Shown here piece by piece: positions 12,346 to 22,067 of a DNA stretch of 64,000 nt. Under the pieces are notes generated by a model. The model ran no database searches and had not been told where the DNA came from. It saw only the letters and a list, made by a program, of their open reading frames with translations. This DNA is from Siphonodentalium dalli (lineage: Eukaryota > Mollusca > Scaphopoda > Gadilida > Siphonodentaliidae), in NCBI GenBank assembly GCA_032622095.1, contig CP136065.1, positions 22,866,134-22,930,133 on the forward strand. Direction: 5' to 3'. How positions within the stretch are numbered: the first letter of the stretch is position 1; every line of letters begins with the position of its first letter. Both the position numbers and the translations under genes were made by a program.

Positions 12346-12837
12346 GAGAATTTCACCGTTGTGGACGAAATGTGACGGCGATAGCGTGTTACGTTCTCTG
12401 CGTTTGTAATTGACCAATCGATAGAATGTATTCTGATCTATTTCTGCGCACTTGTCGATTTCGGCATCACGGTCCCCCATAAATTGTTCTGAAATTTTGC
12501 GATGTGTACGTCGAAAAGAGCGTTTTGCTTCTTTATAATGGCGATATGAATTGGAATCTTCGTAACGAGGTTTGCCTTCTGCCAACCATCATCTGCGACA
12601 CTCGCGCATATTAAAGTGGGCGGCTTTTAACGATTCGTTCCAATATGATTTAATATGACTACGGAATTTTGATTTAGGAACAACTTCTGAGGCTGCATTA
12701 CTGAGAGCAGAGACTAAGGAATTATAATAGTTTTCAATCGAAGATAAACTATCTATTTCAACAGTAGGGCAATTTTTACCCACGTTTGTCGCAAACGTAC
12801 GAGCGAGTGTCGGATTTGAATGCAGAGCTGACCATTT
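12340..12837 (-). pseudogene. LINE A ORF2, linker between endonuclease and RT
   Basis: The frame continues that of the endonuclease. It is interrupted by TAA at 12838-12840 and TGA at 12589-12591, and it shifts to the RT frame near 12340. The encoded segment has basic, helical stretches such as YWNESLKAAHFNMRECRR and KEAKRSFRRTHRKI. In APE-type LINEs the same region between endonuclease and RT carries W-x-E/D-x-L and K/R-rich patches of this kind. The TGA falls in an Arg-rich context and could come from a CGA codon by C-to-T decay, though the ancestral base is not visible in the window. Confidence 0.75.
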
Positions 12838-13647
12838 TTATTTTGACGAGCACTGTACATGAGAGGCCTGAGGCTGAAGTACTTCGTCATTCATACATAA
12901 TACAATGGGACGATGCGTTAATACGTCGATGCTATCATCTTGTAAAATATCAACTATTTGTATTTTGTGGCTCATTGCTTTATGAATAAGGAAATGGTCT
13001 ATAATTGAACCAGAATCAGGATATGTCGGTGGTACGAATGTTTTTACCGTGGTAGTTTTGAACGATTTTTCAATTGGAGAGCAAACACCTTTGTCCATAA
13101 ACATATTTGTGAATAGCATGCCTCTGTAATTTGGGCGAAAGGAATTTACGTTAAAGTCCCCCATTACGATTACAGTTCCCAACGAACTATAATAGTCAAA
13201 TAAATTAGACACTTTCTCAATATACTTTGAGAAAAAATCGTCAGAGTAATTGCTGGAAGGAAGATATACTTGGAATATGTAGTAAAATATCCATTGATTA
13301 ATGTATAGTTGAATTCCAATAATTCTATCATCAGTGTCGATAATTGATACATTATCATTCCACTGCTTATGCCAAAAAATAGCTACTCCGGCTTTAGGTC
13401 GACCCTTTTTATCAGGAGGGCCGGGTGTTGCGTCACATACAGTGTAGGAGTTATAGTATTGTGATATATGGTCCATGAACGATATATTGGATTCCCTCAG
13501 CCAATGTTCTGAGATGCCACAAACGTCCACTCCCTGCCTATCGAGAAATCTAGATAAGTAGGAGGAGGATGAAAAGATGCCAGTGGCATTCCATGACATA
13601 AAGGATAACATGCTGAAAATAAAATATGTATAAAGAAGTGACATCAT
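12838..13647 (-). pseudogene. LINE A ORF2, AP-like endonuclease domain
   Basis: It starts at a genuine ATG pair (13642-13647), 37 bp after the ORF1 stop and in a different frame. Motifs in order are SWNATGI (about residue 18), GISEHWL with the catalytic Glu (about 47), VMGDFNVN (about 162-168), SIIDHFLI (about 214-221) and LTHRP (about 243-247), which stands where family members have S/T-D/N-H. Together these are the fold markers of the exonuclease/endonuclease/phosphatase family that nicks target DNA for target-primed reverse transcription. The open frame closes at a premature TAA (12838), beyond which the same frame resumes as the linker. The short ORF1-ORF2 gap holds the perfect palindrome AGAACTATAGTTCT. 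Whether it helps reinitiation is unknown. Confidence 0.9.
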
Positions 13648-13684
13648 CAGAGAAGAACTATAGTTCTGATCTCAATGATGCAGT

Positions 13685-15646
13685 TTAGTGCCAGCTAGGG
13701 ACGCGGCTGCTGTTCAGTTGTTCACGAGAACAATCCAATCTGGTAGTATCCATCCGAGTGCATGTCATACCATCCGGCCAAAAGTCTCTGTCCAGAATAA
13801 ATTCAGAGTGGTCATTTAGTACATTTATCCTGGCAGTAGAAGTTCCATTCACACTCGGATAGAGGCGAACTATAGAAAATTCCACTCTGTTGTCATACAG
13901 GTATTTCTCAATGTCGTCTGAAGAGTAGTTATTGCCTCTGTCTCTCAGGAGTACTCGGTCGGTCTTAATTGGGATTCTAGAACTGTAATTCGATTTTGGA
14001 GTGCGTCTAGCACGTCTGTTATTTATACCATGTTGTTGTCCGTTGTTCCATCGCTGGCCTATCGGAGCTTTTGCATAGTGATAGTTACCATTATAGTTTG
14101 GCCGAGCACGATCGTGGTATTCAGGGTAAAGCTTCCTGTGAGTCGAATATGAATTTCTAGGCGAATATGGTCTACTGTGGGATGAACGACGTCGTCTAGA
14201 TGAGTGAGAACGCTGTCGCCTTGGTGAACGTGAGAATGAATGACGTCGTGATTGGGAGCGACGACTTCTTGATGAGCGAGAACCCTGAGGTGAACGCGGG
14301 CGATAACGTCGAGATGAACGAGAACGATGGAGCGATGAGCGTGAATGATGTTGAGTGTGAGAATGAGAACATGTTGGAGAATTATATCTCGACAGTCGCG
14401 GTGATGATGCACGTTGCAGATGAGCAGATAGGTTCATTTCTCCAACGGTGGACTCGACCTCGGCTGATCTAATTGATTCAGTATCGATGACATCTACTTT
14501 GGACGAAGTTGATTGAGTACCATCATCTGATTTGTATGTAGAGTGCATCCTTTGTGTTAGCTCATTGAAGAAGGTTCCCATCGTGTTTTTAATAAAGTCA
14601 ACACATTCTGCGGTGCACGATGCCTTGTTAACATTAGAAGAATCACAATTTTGTCCGCATTCAATCAGTTCTTGTACTTGACCGGTTAGTGCATCTAGTT
14701 TTGCAGAGTTTGAATTTATTTTTGCAAATTCTATACTCATGCGGTCTAATACCTCTGAGAAATCCTGACGCAGAACAGTAAAATCAGTTTTTATATGGTT
14801 TGAACCGTTCAGGTTATCATCTTGTAGTTGCTCAATTGTTAGTTTGTTTTCATGGACTATTCTTTTAATTTCGGCAACGTCCTGTTCAACATATTTCACT
14901 CTGATGTCCAATCCAGAGATGTTTCCCTGTATCATGGGGATATCTATATTAATAGCTTTATTTATTTTGGAATTCCATTCCTTTAGAACACTCAAGTCCA
15001 TCTTAATGTCGGTCATAGAACGCATAATGGTGTCAAATTTTGACTGTATGTCGGATTCCAAGGCTTTTGGTGGTTGAGATACGGAATGGCTTCGAGTTGT
15101 TGCCCCTGAAGTGTTCAACATGTCATAAATACATCCTTCATTACCGTCTACCATGTACATCAAGAGATTGTATATATCCCGGGACAGCTTATCAGCTAGC
15201 GACAGTTGATTTATAGTGTCAGCTTTGTCAGTTTTCTTGGGTTTAAGTCTCTTTTTCAGTGTCACGGTTGTATCTACTCCATGGTTTGGCGAATATTGTA
15301 AGTGATTAAATAGGTTCTGGCGAAGTTTCTCAAGTTGTTGTTCCGAACCGCGACAAGAATCCGTGATAATGCGTAAGAAATCATCTTTGGTAGTATTGTG
15401 AATAAAACTTGAGCACCACGATAACGCTTGTGCGATATGACTATTACTGTTTACTGGAGATTCCTTTAAGAGGTTATTCGTTAGCTCTATAGAAGCTGAA
15501 AGATCTACTGGTTCGTCCATATTCGAGGGATTGTCGACAATTTCAATGTCGGGACAAATAGTGGTATTTTCACTTTGATCGTATGATATTGAACCAACAT
15601 ATGTGCGGTTAATGAGATCATATGATTCTGTTATGATATGCTCCAT
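13685..15646 (-). CDS. LINE A ORF1 protein with serine/arginine-rich domain
   Basis: The open frame extends from 15676, but the first ATG is at 15646, giving about 653 residues. The N-terminal two thirds are acidic and helical, with heptad-like stretches suggesting coiled coils, for example around 14780-14990. Counting from the open-frame start, residues of about 422-515 are rich in Ser and Arg with many SR/RS steps (SRSSRRYRPRSPQGSRSSRS). An N/R/Y-rich segment follows. A C-terminal domain of about 80 residues contains TDRVLLRDRGNNYSSDDIEK and ends DRDFWPDGMTC. The last part resembles the C-terminal domain of other invertebrate LINE ORF1 proteins, where a WP-G motif is common. ORF1 proteins bind element RNA. 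The frame is intact, unlike ORF2. The RS-like domain is the unusual part. Confidence 0.8.
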   Translation of the reverse strand: MEHIITESYDLINRTYVGSISYDQSENTTICPDIEIVDNPSNMDEPVDLSASIELTNNLLKESPVNSNSHIAQALSWCSSFIHNTTKDDFLRIITDSCRGSEQQLEKLRQNLFNHLQYSPNHGVDTTVTLKKRLKPKKTDKADTINQLSLADKLSRDIYNLLMYMVDGNEGCIYDMLNTSGATTRSHSVSQPPKALESDIQSKFDTIMRSMTDIKMDLSVLKEWNSKINKAINIDIPMIQGNISGLDIRVKYVEQDVAEIKRIVHENKLTIEQLQDDNLNGSNHIKTDFTVLRQDFSEVLDRMSIEFAKINSNSAKLDALTGQVQELIECGQNCDSSNVNKASCTAECVDFIKNTMGTFFNELTQRMHSTYKSDDGTQSTSSKVDVIDTESIRSAEVESTVGEMNLSAHLQRASSPRLSRYNSPTCSHSHTQHHSRSSLHRSRSSRRYRPRSPQGSRSSRSRRSQSRRHSFSRSPRRQRSHSSRRRRSSHSRPYSPRNSYSTHRKLYPEYHDRARPNYNGNYHYAKAPIGQRWNNGQQHGINNRRARRTPKSNYSSRIPIKTDRVLLRDRGNNYSSDDIEKYLYDNRVEFSIVRLYPSVNGTSTARINVLNDHSEFILDRDFWPDGMTCTRMDTTRLDCSREQLNSSRVPSWH

Positions 15647-16075
15647 TGTTACAGAACACAGTGAACAGTGGATCAATTACCACAATTTATGCAGTTCACT
15701 TGAGATCAGCGTCTTAACTTGCGAGCCTATTTACAGTGCAGTGTTTTTGCGGCAATCAGCCATATCAGTAGACAGACAATGGGAGAAGTCACATACAGTA
15801 CACGGCAATCGCGATAACATGATCACTTGTGAGTCCTGAGTTGAGTTCATCCAAATTGAAGCAGAACCCGTATGCCGTGGGTGAAGAATTGGGCTGACTT
15901 GAAGAGATCCACAGAAGAGAGGCTTCGCTCATTGCGGTATAATTTTGGGCGTACTTGCAATTCAAAATGACATAATTAATATGGCTCGATAATAGATGAT
16001 TGCAATGTCAACGTACCGGATAATATCGAATCCATAGTACAGTCCTCACATTCCTGCGGTGAATGGAATCTAACA
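15647..16075 (-). promoter_or_regulatory. LINE A 5' leader
   Basis: About 430 bp lie upstream of the ORF1 ATG. The distal 348 bp (15728-16075) are almost identical to 23387-23734 in LINE B. Full-length APE-type LINEs usually carry their internal promoter here. I see no definite initiator or downstream element. A 47-codon uORF is annotated separately. Confidence 0.6.
15789..15932 (-). CDS. Possible 47-codon upstream ORF in LINE A leader
   Basis: ATG at 15930-15932 begins MSEASLLWIS and the frame ends in TGA at 15789-15791, 143 bp before the ORF1 ATG. The same uORF is present in LINE B at 23448-23591. Because the two leaders are nearly identical throughout, its survival in both is not evidence for selection. 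No domain is recognisable. It could be a translated leader peptide that affects ORF1 initiation, or chance. Confidence 0.3.
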   Translation of the reverse strand: MSEASLLWISSSQPNSSPTAYGFCFNLDELNSGLTSDHVIAIAVYCM

Positions 16076-16798
16076 GAGAGAGGGAGAGAGATACTTTATT
16101 CCTCCATATCAACGGAGATTGCGTATAATACAGATATATACAACAAAATAATGTTACATAAGATTTGTTAAAGCTCAGAAGTTAGGCATGTAAACAAATG
16201 TGCTCAATTTCAGTGCAATTTTAGTGAATGGACGCATTTGGTATTCAACGCCAACATACACAATGGCTAGGATATTTTTAGCCACAATAAAATCGTATCC
16301 ATGGAAATGATCGCCATTAAGAGGTGTTCATTTCAGCCAAACCTTGGCTGTTTATTTCACAGCAGTTTCTGGGATAACCTGTGTGTCGGCTCAGAACATG
16401 CGTGCCAATTGAGGAGAACACGCGAAGGATTTGTGTAAATGTTAGCCCAAACGACATTTCGAAGTAACGACTGCTTTGTTGTTTATTTCGAGGAATAATA
16501 CCGCATCATATGAATTCAGCCCAAATATATTGACAGGTGTCAAGGGTCAAACTCAAAACTGAGCAATAAAAAACTAATATTAATAAATACCGAGTATATT
16601 TAATTTAACGCCAATGGGTCGTTTATGTGCGTTCAAGAGTGTATTTATGCTTAAAGCAAAGTGAAATAACGATCTTAAAATGAATTGGCCGGTATATTGT
16701 ATTAGTTATCAGGGTTACCAGGGTCGTAGTTGCATAAATTACAATATAGTTTATGTTTATGCTAAGATAACTTGGTCGGTATTGAGGTTAACACAGAT
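16076..16798. other. Possible LINE tail, then unannotated DNA
   Basis: GAGAGAGGGAGAGAGA is followed by TACTTTATTCCTCCATAT and AATACAGATATATACAACA (16076-16145). This resembles the stretch at 9535-9575 beside the LINE A 3' side, so it may be the 3' tail of another minus-strand LINE. From 16200 to 16798 I see no gene or repeat. Confidence 0.35.
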
Positions 16799-17518
16799 GC
16801 CATATATCACCTAATACGCACAAGCTTGACTACCAAGAGATATCTTATCGGGGTCCACGATATGATGGCTCTTGGTATACAATCGCGACCACGAGAGGCA
16901 CGCGTGCTTTCGATTGAATATCATATTTAATCTGAAGGGTAATAACTCTATAAATAATTTTTTTGACGAAATGACGGCGATTTGTATGAGAAATTGCAAC
17001 ACCACAATAGATCAACTTTGGAGAAATATAAGTCAAATTCTTCCCTTGGGTGGGTGTGTTTGGGGGAGGTTTGGGGTACGCTCTTTAAAACACTTCTCCA
17101 AATATGTCCGTTATTTCGTCAAAGACACCTTTTCAAATATCTCCGTTATTTCGTTTATAAAAATAATTTCATATTTATATATTTCGTTCTATATTTCTCC
17201 CTATTTCGCTATTTCGCTGTATGTTCCTATTTCGAGTTTTCGTTCTATTTCGCTATTTCGCTATTTCGCTGTATTTTCCTATTTCGATTTTCGATGTATT
17301 TTCCTATTTCGCTTTTTCGTTTTATTTTATATTTCGATATTTCGCTATATTTGACATATTATGGGATATGGTATTATATGATACCCAACATTCTGATATT
17401 CAATCGAACATCACGTGCCTTCCGTGGTCGCGATTGTATACCAAGAGCCATCATATCGTGGACTCCGATAAGATATCTCTTGGTAGTCAAGCTTGTGCGT
17501 ATTGCCTGCATATATGGC
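16799..17518. mobile_element. 720-bp inverted-repeat element with minisatellite core
   Basis: Terminal arms of about 110 bp (16799-16912 and 17407-17518) are inverted copies with few mismatches. GCCATATAT, ATACGCACAAGCTTGACTAC and CTCTTGGTATACAATCGCGA on the left match their complements on the right. The core holds a TATTTCGC-type minisatellite. No transposase frame is present, so it is non-autonomous. Superfamily unknown. Confidence 0.85.
17105..17345 (+). repeat. TATTTCGC minisatellite
   Basis: Short units based on CTATTTCGC/TGTATTTTCCTATTTCG repeat about 20 times with variation. The Phe/Tyr/Ser/Ile-rich open frames in all three forward frames are products of this array, not genes. Confidence 0.85.
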
Positions 17519-18670
17519 AATTCCAAATATGGAAGTGACGTGCGCAAAACAGCTGCATCTGGGTCAGATATATTTATAGCGAAGAAATGTTGTCAAATTC
17601 CACGTCTGAATACGCGTCTTATTCTCACTTATACCGTGTTTATATCAGTTTTATTCTATGTGTTGTTGTGTATTGTATTACTTTGATCAAGGTTGCGCTT
17701 TTGTTATTCTCACAAAAGGTAAATTTGATGCGTGTTTGATGCGTGTTTACATTTCAAAATTTCGTCGGCCATGTACAGTAACACTAACACTACAGTGCGA
17801 CGGAATTCCATATCCTTAATTACGAGACTAATTTATCGAATGAGGTCAAATTTTCGCATATAAGAAGACTCGTATGTTATTCTGCACCATTCTGACGAGT
17901 GCTGAAATTCGCATTATTTTCGTATTTATCGAAAAATAATCGTTCTCTATGCCTATCGACTGGAGATTCCCATGTAAATTTTTTCAACCAAAAAAAAATT
18001 CATTGTTTTGCCAATTTCAAGCTAGTTTATAGCATGGTCATGGCATAATTTGACATAGCGAGTGTCGGTAGACGTTTCTTGAGTGTGCACAACAAATTTT
18101 GGTCCCAACGAAGCAGGCTAAAATCCTGAAATTTGTCAATTTTACTTTGCGTGTGAAGAAAATATTCATTTAAACTTCCAAAATTGGTTGAAATATGCTC
18201 AACAACATTCAGTTGAATGGTGACATTATTTATAGTCACCGACTAACTTCCACGATGAATCAAATTTGTTTTTATTGGTGACAATTATGTCGCGAGAGAT
18301 AAAAACTTTTTTAAAGAAAATGTAAAATTTTAGCTCATTTTAAGACTTTAATTGCTTGTAGATCGGTGTTAATTATCTTCGTCAATGATGTCATGTCACG
18401 CTTGTTAATAATTCATTTGTTCGGAAATACTTATTGGGGGTCGAAATGTATAAAATTTAACTACCACCACTTCCAAAAACAACACCAATAAACAATAACG
18501 CTCTTTGTTCCATGCAATGGAAATGGCTATTTATTGTCCTGATATCAGTGATATAAATGAATGCCTAAAATTAGTATTATCCTGAAATAAATTTATGCCA
18601 CTTTGGCGAACATGGGAACCACGGTACAATTTATGCCATTTAGGCACACTTCAGAGTGAAATCAGGGCTT
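17519..18670. other. Unannotated stretch
   Basis: AT-rich. A 70-codon minus-strand frame at 18027-18239 has no recognisable motif. One TAACGCTCTTTG motif (18497-18508) recurs elsewhere in the window. Confidence 0.4.
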
Positions 18671-18677
18671 ATATTTC

Positions 18678-18765
18678 GGCGAGAATCCAAATCTAGATTC
18701 TCGTAAATATTCTCGCAAATTACCCTGGATTCTCGTGAAAAAGTATATATGGATTCTCGCAAAAT
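18678..18765 (+). repeat. ATTCTCG motif cluster
   Basis: Several copies of (A/G)(A/T)TTCTCG(T/C)(G/A)AA or its complement CGAGAATCC occur in under 90 bp (for example GGCGAGAATCC, AGATTCTCGTAAATATTCTCG, GGATTCTCGTGAAAA). Origin unknown. It lies just upstream of the tandem triplication. Confidence 0.6.
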
Positions 18766-18795
18766 CAGATGAAATATATGCCTTGGAAATATAGC

Positions 18796-20266
18796 AAATC
18801 GTTTAATGCTTTAGAATTTTTGTTTTCGGAGATTTATATATATGCTTAAAGACATATTATGGACTTGTTATGGACTTTTTCGGGTGCGAGAAATTGATAA
18901 GTTAGTGCTCAGGCACTTTGCCAACCTGGGGAATTTTATCATTCTACTAACATCACTGAAAATTTCCCAAAAAATCTGCCACACCACTTCATAGAGAACA
19001 TCGTCTGAACTACTCCAAATTGTAAATATTTACATCTCGATTCGGGGCGCAACTATCGGCTATAATTAAACATAAATGATTTCGCCATCGAGAGTCATTG
19101 CATTTAACTAATATATAAGAATGACGTTGTGTATCATCCATTTGGATTAATATTCGTAACGAATAACTACTTTGAGAAAGATTATTCTTAATTTCTATTT
19201 GATCACTCTGCCCGGTGTCTGCCGGAGTGTTTCACATCACTTTAATCAAGGAAGACTGTTCAGAAAAACTGTATTTCAAGAAATCGTTTAATGCTTTAGA
19301 ATTTTGGTTTTCGGAGATTTATATATATGCTTAAAGACATATTATGGACTTGTTATGGACTTTTTCGGGTGCGAGAAATTGATAAGTTAGTGCTCAGGCA
19401 CTTTGCCAACCTGGGGAATGTTATCATTCTACTAACATCACTGAAAATTTCCAAAATAATCTACCACCCCACTTCATAGAGAACATCGTCTGATCTACTC
19501 CAAATTGTAAATATTTACATCTCGATTCGGGGCGCAACTTTCGGCTATAATTAAACAAAAATGATTTCGCCATCGAGAGTCATTGCATTTAACTAATATA
19601 TAAGAATGACGTTGTGTATCATCCATTTGGATTAATATTCGTAACGAATAACTACTTTGAGAAAGATTATTCTTAATTTCTATTTGATCACTCTGCCCGG
19701 TGTCTGCCGGAGTGTTTCACATCACTTTAATCAAGGAAGACTGTTCAGAAAAACTGTATTTCAAGAAATCGTTTAATGCTTTAGAATTTTGGTTTTCGGA
19801 GATTTATATATATGCTTAAAGATATATTATGGACTTGTTATGGACTTTTTCGGGTGCGAGAAATTGATAAGTTAGTGCTCAGGCACTTTGCCAACCTGGG
19901 GAATGTTATCATTCTACTAACATCACTGAAAATTTCCAAAATAATCTACCACCCCACTTCATAGAGAACATCGTCTGAACTACTCCAAATTGTAAATATT
20001 TACATCTCGATTCGGGGCGCAACTATCGGCTATAATTAAACAAAAATGATTTCGCCATCGACTCGATGGCATCGAGAGTCATTGCATTTAACTAATATAT
20101 AAGAATGACGTTGTGTATCATCCATTTGGATTACTATTCGTAACAAATAACTACTTTGAGAAAGATTATTCTTAATTTCTATTTGATCACTCTGCCCGCG
20201 TTGTCTGCCGGAGGGTTTCACATCACTTTAATCGAGGAAGACTGTTCAGAAAAACTGCATTTCAAG
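18796..20266 (+). repeat. Tandem triplication of a 485-bp unit
   Basis: Units begin AAATCGTTTAATGCTTTAG at 18796, 19281 and 19766. The first two are 485 bp. The third is about 501 bp because of a short insertion near 20059 (ACTCGATGGCATCGAG against GAG). The units differ at only a few positions, so amplification is recent. Each contains GATTTATATATATGCTTAAA and CGGGTGCGAGAAATTG. No unit encodes a recognisable protein. The third unit runs into a unique tail. Confidence 0.9.
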
Positions 20267-20329
20267 ATCACCAAACAACTTTCCTTTTTAGGGCCACCAC
20301 ATCTTTCCAAAGATGTACTTCTTCCATTT

Positions 20330-20620
20330 TGCTATCAAAGACCGAAAAATGTCGTTAAACTAGAGATCCAAATACCCACTAAGGGCCCCTATATCTTGAA
20401 ATATTAAAGACCGAGAATGTCGTTAAACTATAAAGACCGAAAAATGTCGTTAAACTATAGAGATCCAAATACCCCCTATATCTTGAGATATTATAAAGAC
20501 CGAAAAATGTCATTAAACTATTAAAGACCGAAAAATGTCGTTAAACTAGAGATCCAAACATCCCGATCCCCTATTTTTTTTAGACAATTAAGAACGAAAT
20601 ATGTCGTTACACCATTAATA
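20330..20620 (+). repeat. Degenerate tandem repeat, AAGACCGAAAAATGTCGTTA
   Basis: The motif AAAGACCGAAAAATGTCGTT followed by AAACTA occurs about six times, alternating with AGAGATCCAAATACCCC. The spacing is irregular, about 25-80 bp. It follows directly on the 485-bp triplication. Confidence 0.75.
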
Positions 20621-21985
20621 CATAATTTGTGTTTATGAAAGTCTGGCACCCATTAGCAGTTTGTTTTCAGTACATTTTAATATTCATTGGAACGTAAACA
20701 ATTATTCGCTGACAGAAATCATGTTAATATCGCCTTTCGTTACTGGTTTCCTCTACTCAAATATTTCTCACTGCTCAATACTTATAATTTTAAAAAATGT
20801 TCTGTGTTGTGTGTCACTTCTTAATAGCATTATGTATTCTGCTATTGGCAAGAAACAAAGTTGCAGTATACCTTAAAGGTACGGAAGGCCTTGGTGGGTA
20901 TCCTGTGAACATATTTCCACCTGTCAAAAACCGCTGCAAACGAAAATAATATTCAAATATAGACATACTTTGTTAATATACAAATGAGAAATATCTCATA
21001 AACAGTATGTTATTGTCGTAAATTTGACGATTGTTTGACAAAGCATAAAAAGTTACTTTCTTGGTGTTTCTTTATATTATGATGGTAAACATAAAGAGCG
21101 TTCTTTGTTGCTCAATTCCTTATTTGGAAATAATAAAGAGCGTTTATACCATTTGTGTGTGATTAGCCAGTAGCATTGTGCTGCCTTCTATAACACAATC
21201 AGACTCTTGTTTAGGTAAAATTTAGTAGGTCTTTATGTGAGCATGATGTTTACGCGATAGTGATCGTATATTTGAACCAATATGTATGCGTTTTAATATT
21301 TTTCTGTTTACGGTGTTTGGAACAAATATGAATATTTTCGACAACTAAGCCCCCTCGTCCCTTTAATATAATTAATATAACATCCCTCATCCAATAATCT
21401 CCAAATTGCATATCTAAGTTCAATCCTAGTTACACGTCACGCCGCCCCTCATCATTTGCCAATTGTACACCCTTTTTTTTGCTGCTGCTGCAACTGTTCA
21501 ATTTCTTTTAAAATTATTGAAAAAATGGCCCTCCCGCCCGCCGACATTTACTTCTGATTTTTTTTTATCATCGGTCCGCACCAAAATTGAGCACACGTCC
21601 CTATATAATATACATATTTAAACCGAGTATACACGGTGGTGTAATAGATCAACCGTTAATTTAACCGTTTAGGTAGCATATTTCCACGTATACGTTATCA
21701 CGACAAATCCCTGCTGATCTGTTATTAATGAACCAAACACTTAACATGTCAACACACTCTGGCCCGCCAATGCTACAGTGTATAAACGTAACGGGGCAAA
21801 TATGCACATTATATTGGCAGCTAACGAGAGCATTCATCATCGGCAATCTGCTCACCTCTTTTAGCCGATATGATAGAAACTAAACGATTTGTTACTTCTA
21901 ATTACCCGTACTTAATTACACTACTTGCGTGTTAATAAAGTACGACCCCATTACCACTAAATGTGAAACATGGGATTTAGAACAT
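20621..21985. other. Unannotated stretch
   Basis: Only short frames without motifs are present. ATAAAGAGCGTT motifs lie near 21091 and 21132. The right end may include the distal 3' untranslated region of LINE B, whose 3' edge I could not fix. Confidence 0.4.
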
Positions 21986-22067
21986 TAATATTCACTCTTA
22001 CATATTTCCACATTCAAGGTGTAATCGTAAGTCAGTTGTAACGTTGTGAAACTGCAACCGAACTGAA

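Larger units (their letters stand above)
9951..16075 (-). mobile_element. LINE A, nearly full-length non-LTR retrotransposon, decayed
   Basis: Read on the minus strand, the element has a leader of about 430 bp (16075-15647), ORF1, a 37-bp gap, ORF2 (endonuclease, linker, reverse transcriptase, C-terminal finger) and a 3' untranslated region ending near a (GA)n tract. The 5' edge is set where similarity to LINE B stops (16075 here, 23734 there). ORF2 is broken by three in-frame stops and at least one frameshift, so this copy cannot encode an intact ORF2 protein. The layout with an AP endonuclease fits the APE-type clades (CR1/L2/jockey and relatives); I cannot place it more finely. The exact 3' end and target duplications were not resolved. 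AGATACTTTATTCCTCCATA beyond 16090 looks like the tail of another LINE into which this one may have inserted. Confidence 0.85.

Noticed and set aside
16872-17686. Long Phe/Tyr-rich frames suggesting a membrane protein
   Set aside because: They read through the TATTTCGC minisatellite in all three phases.
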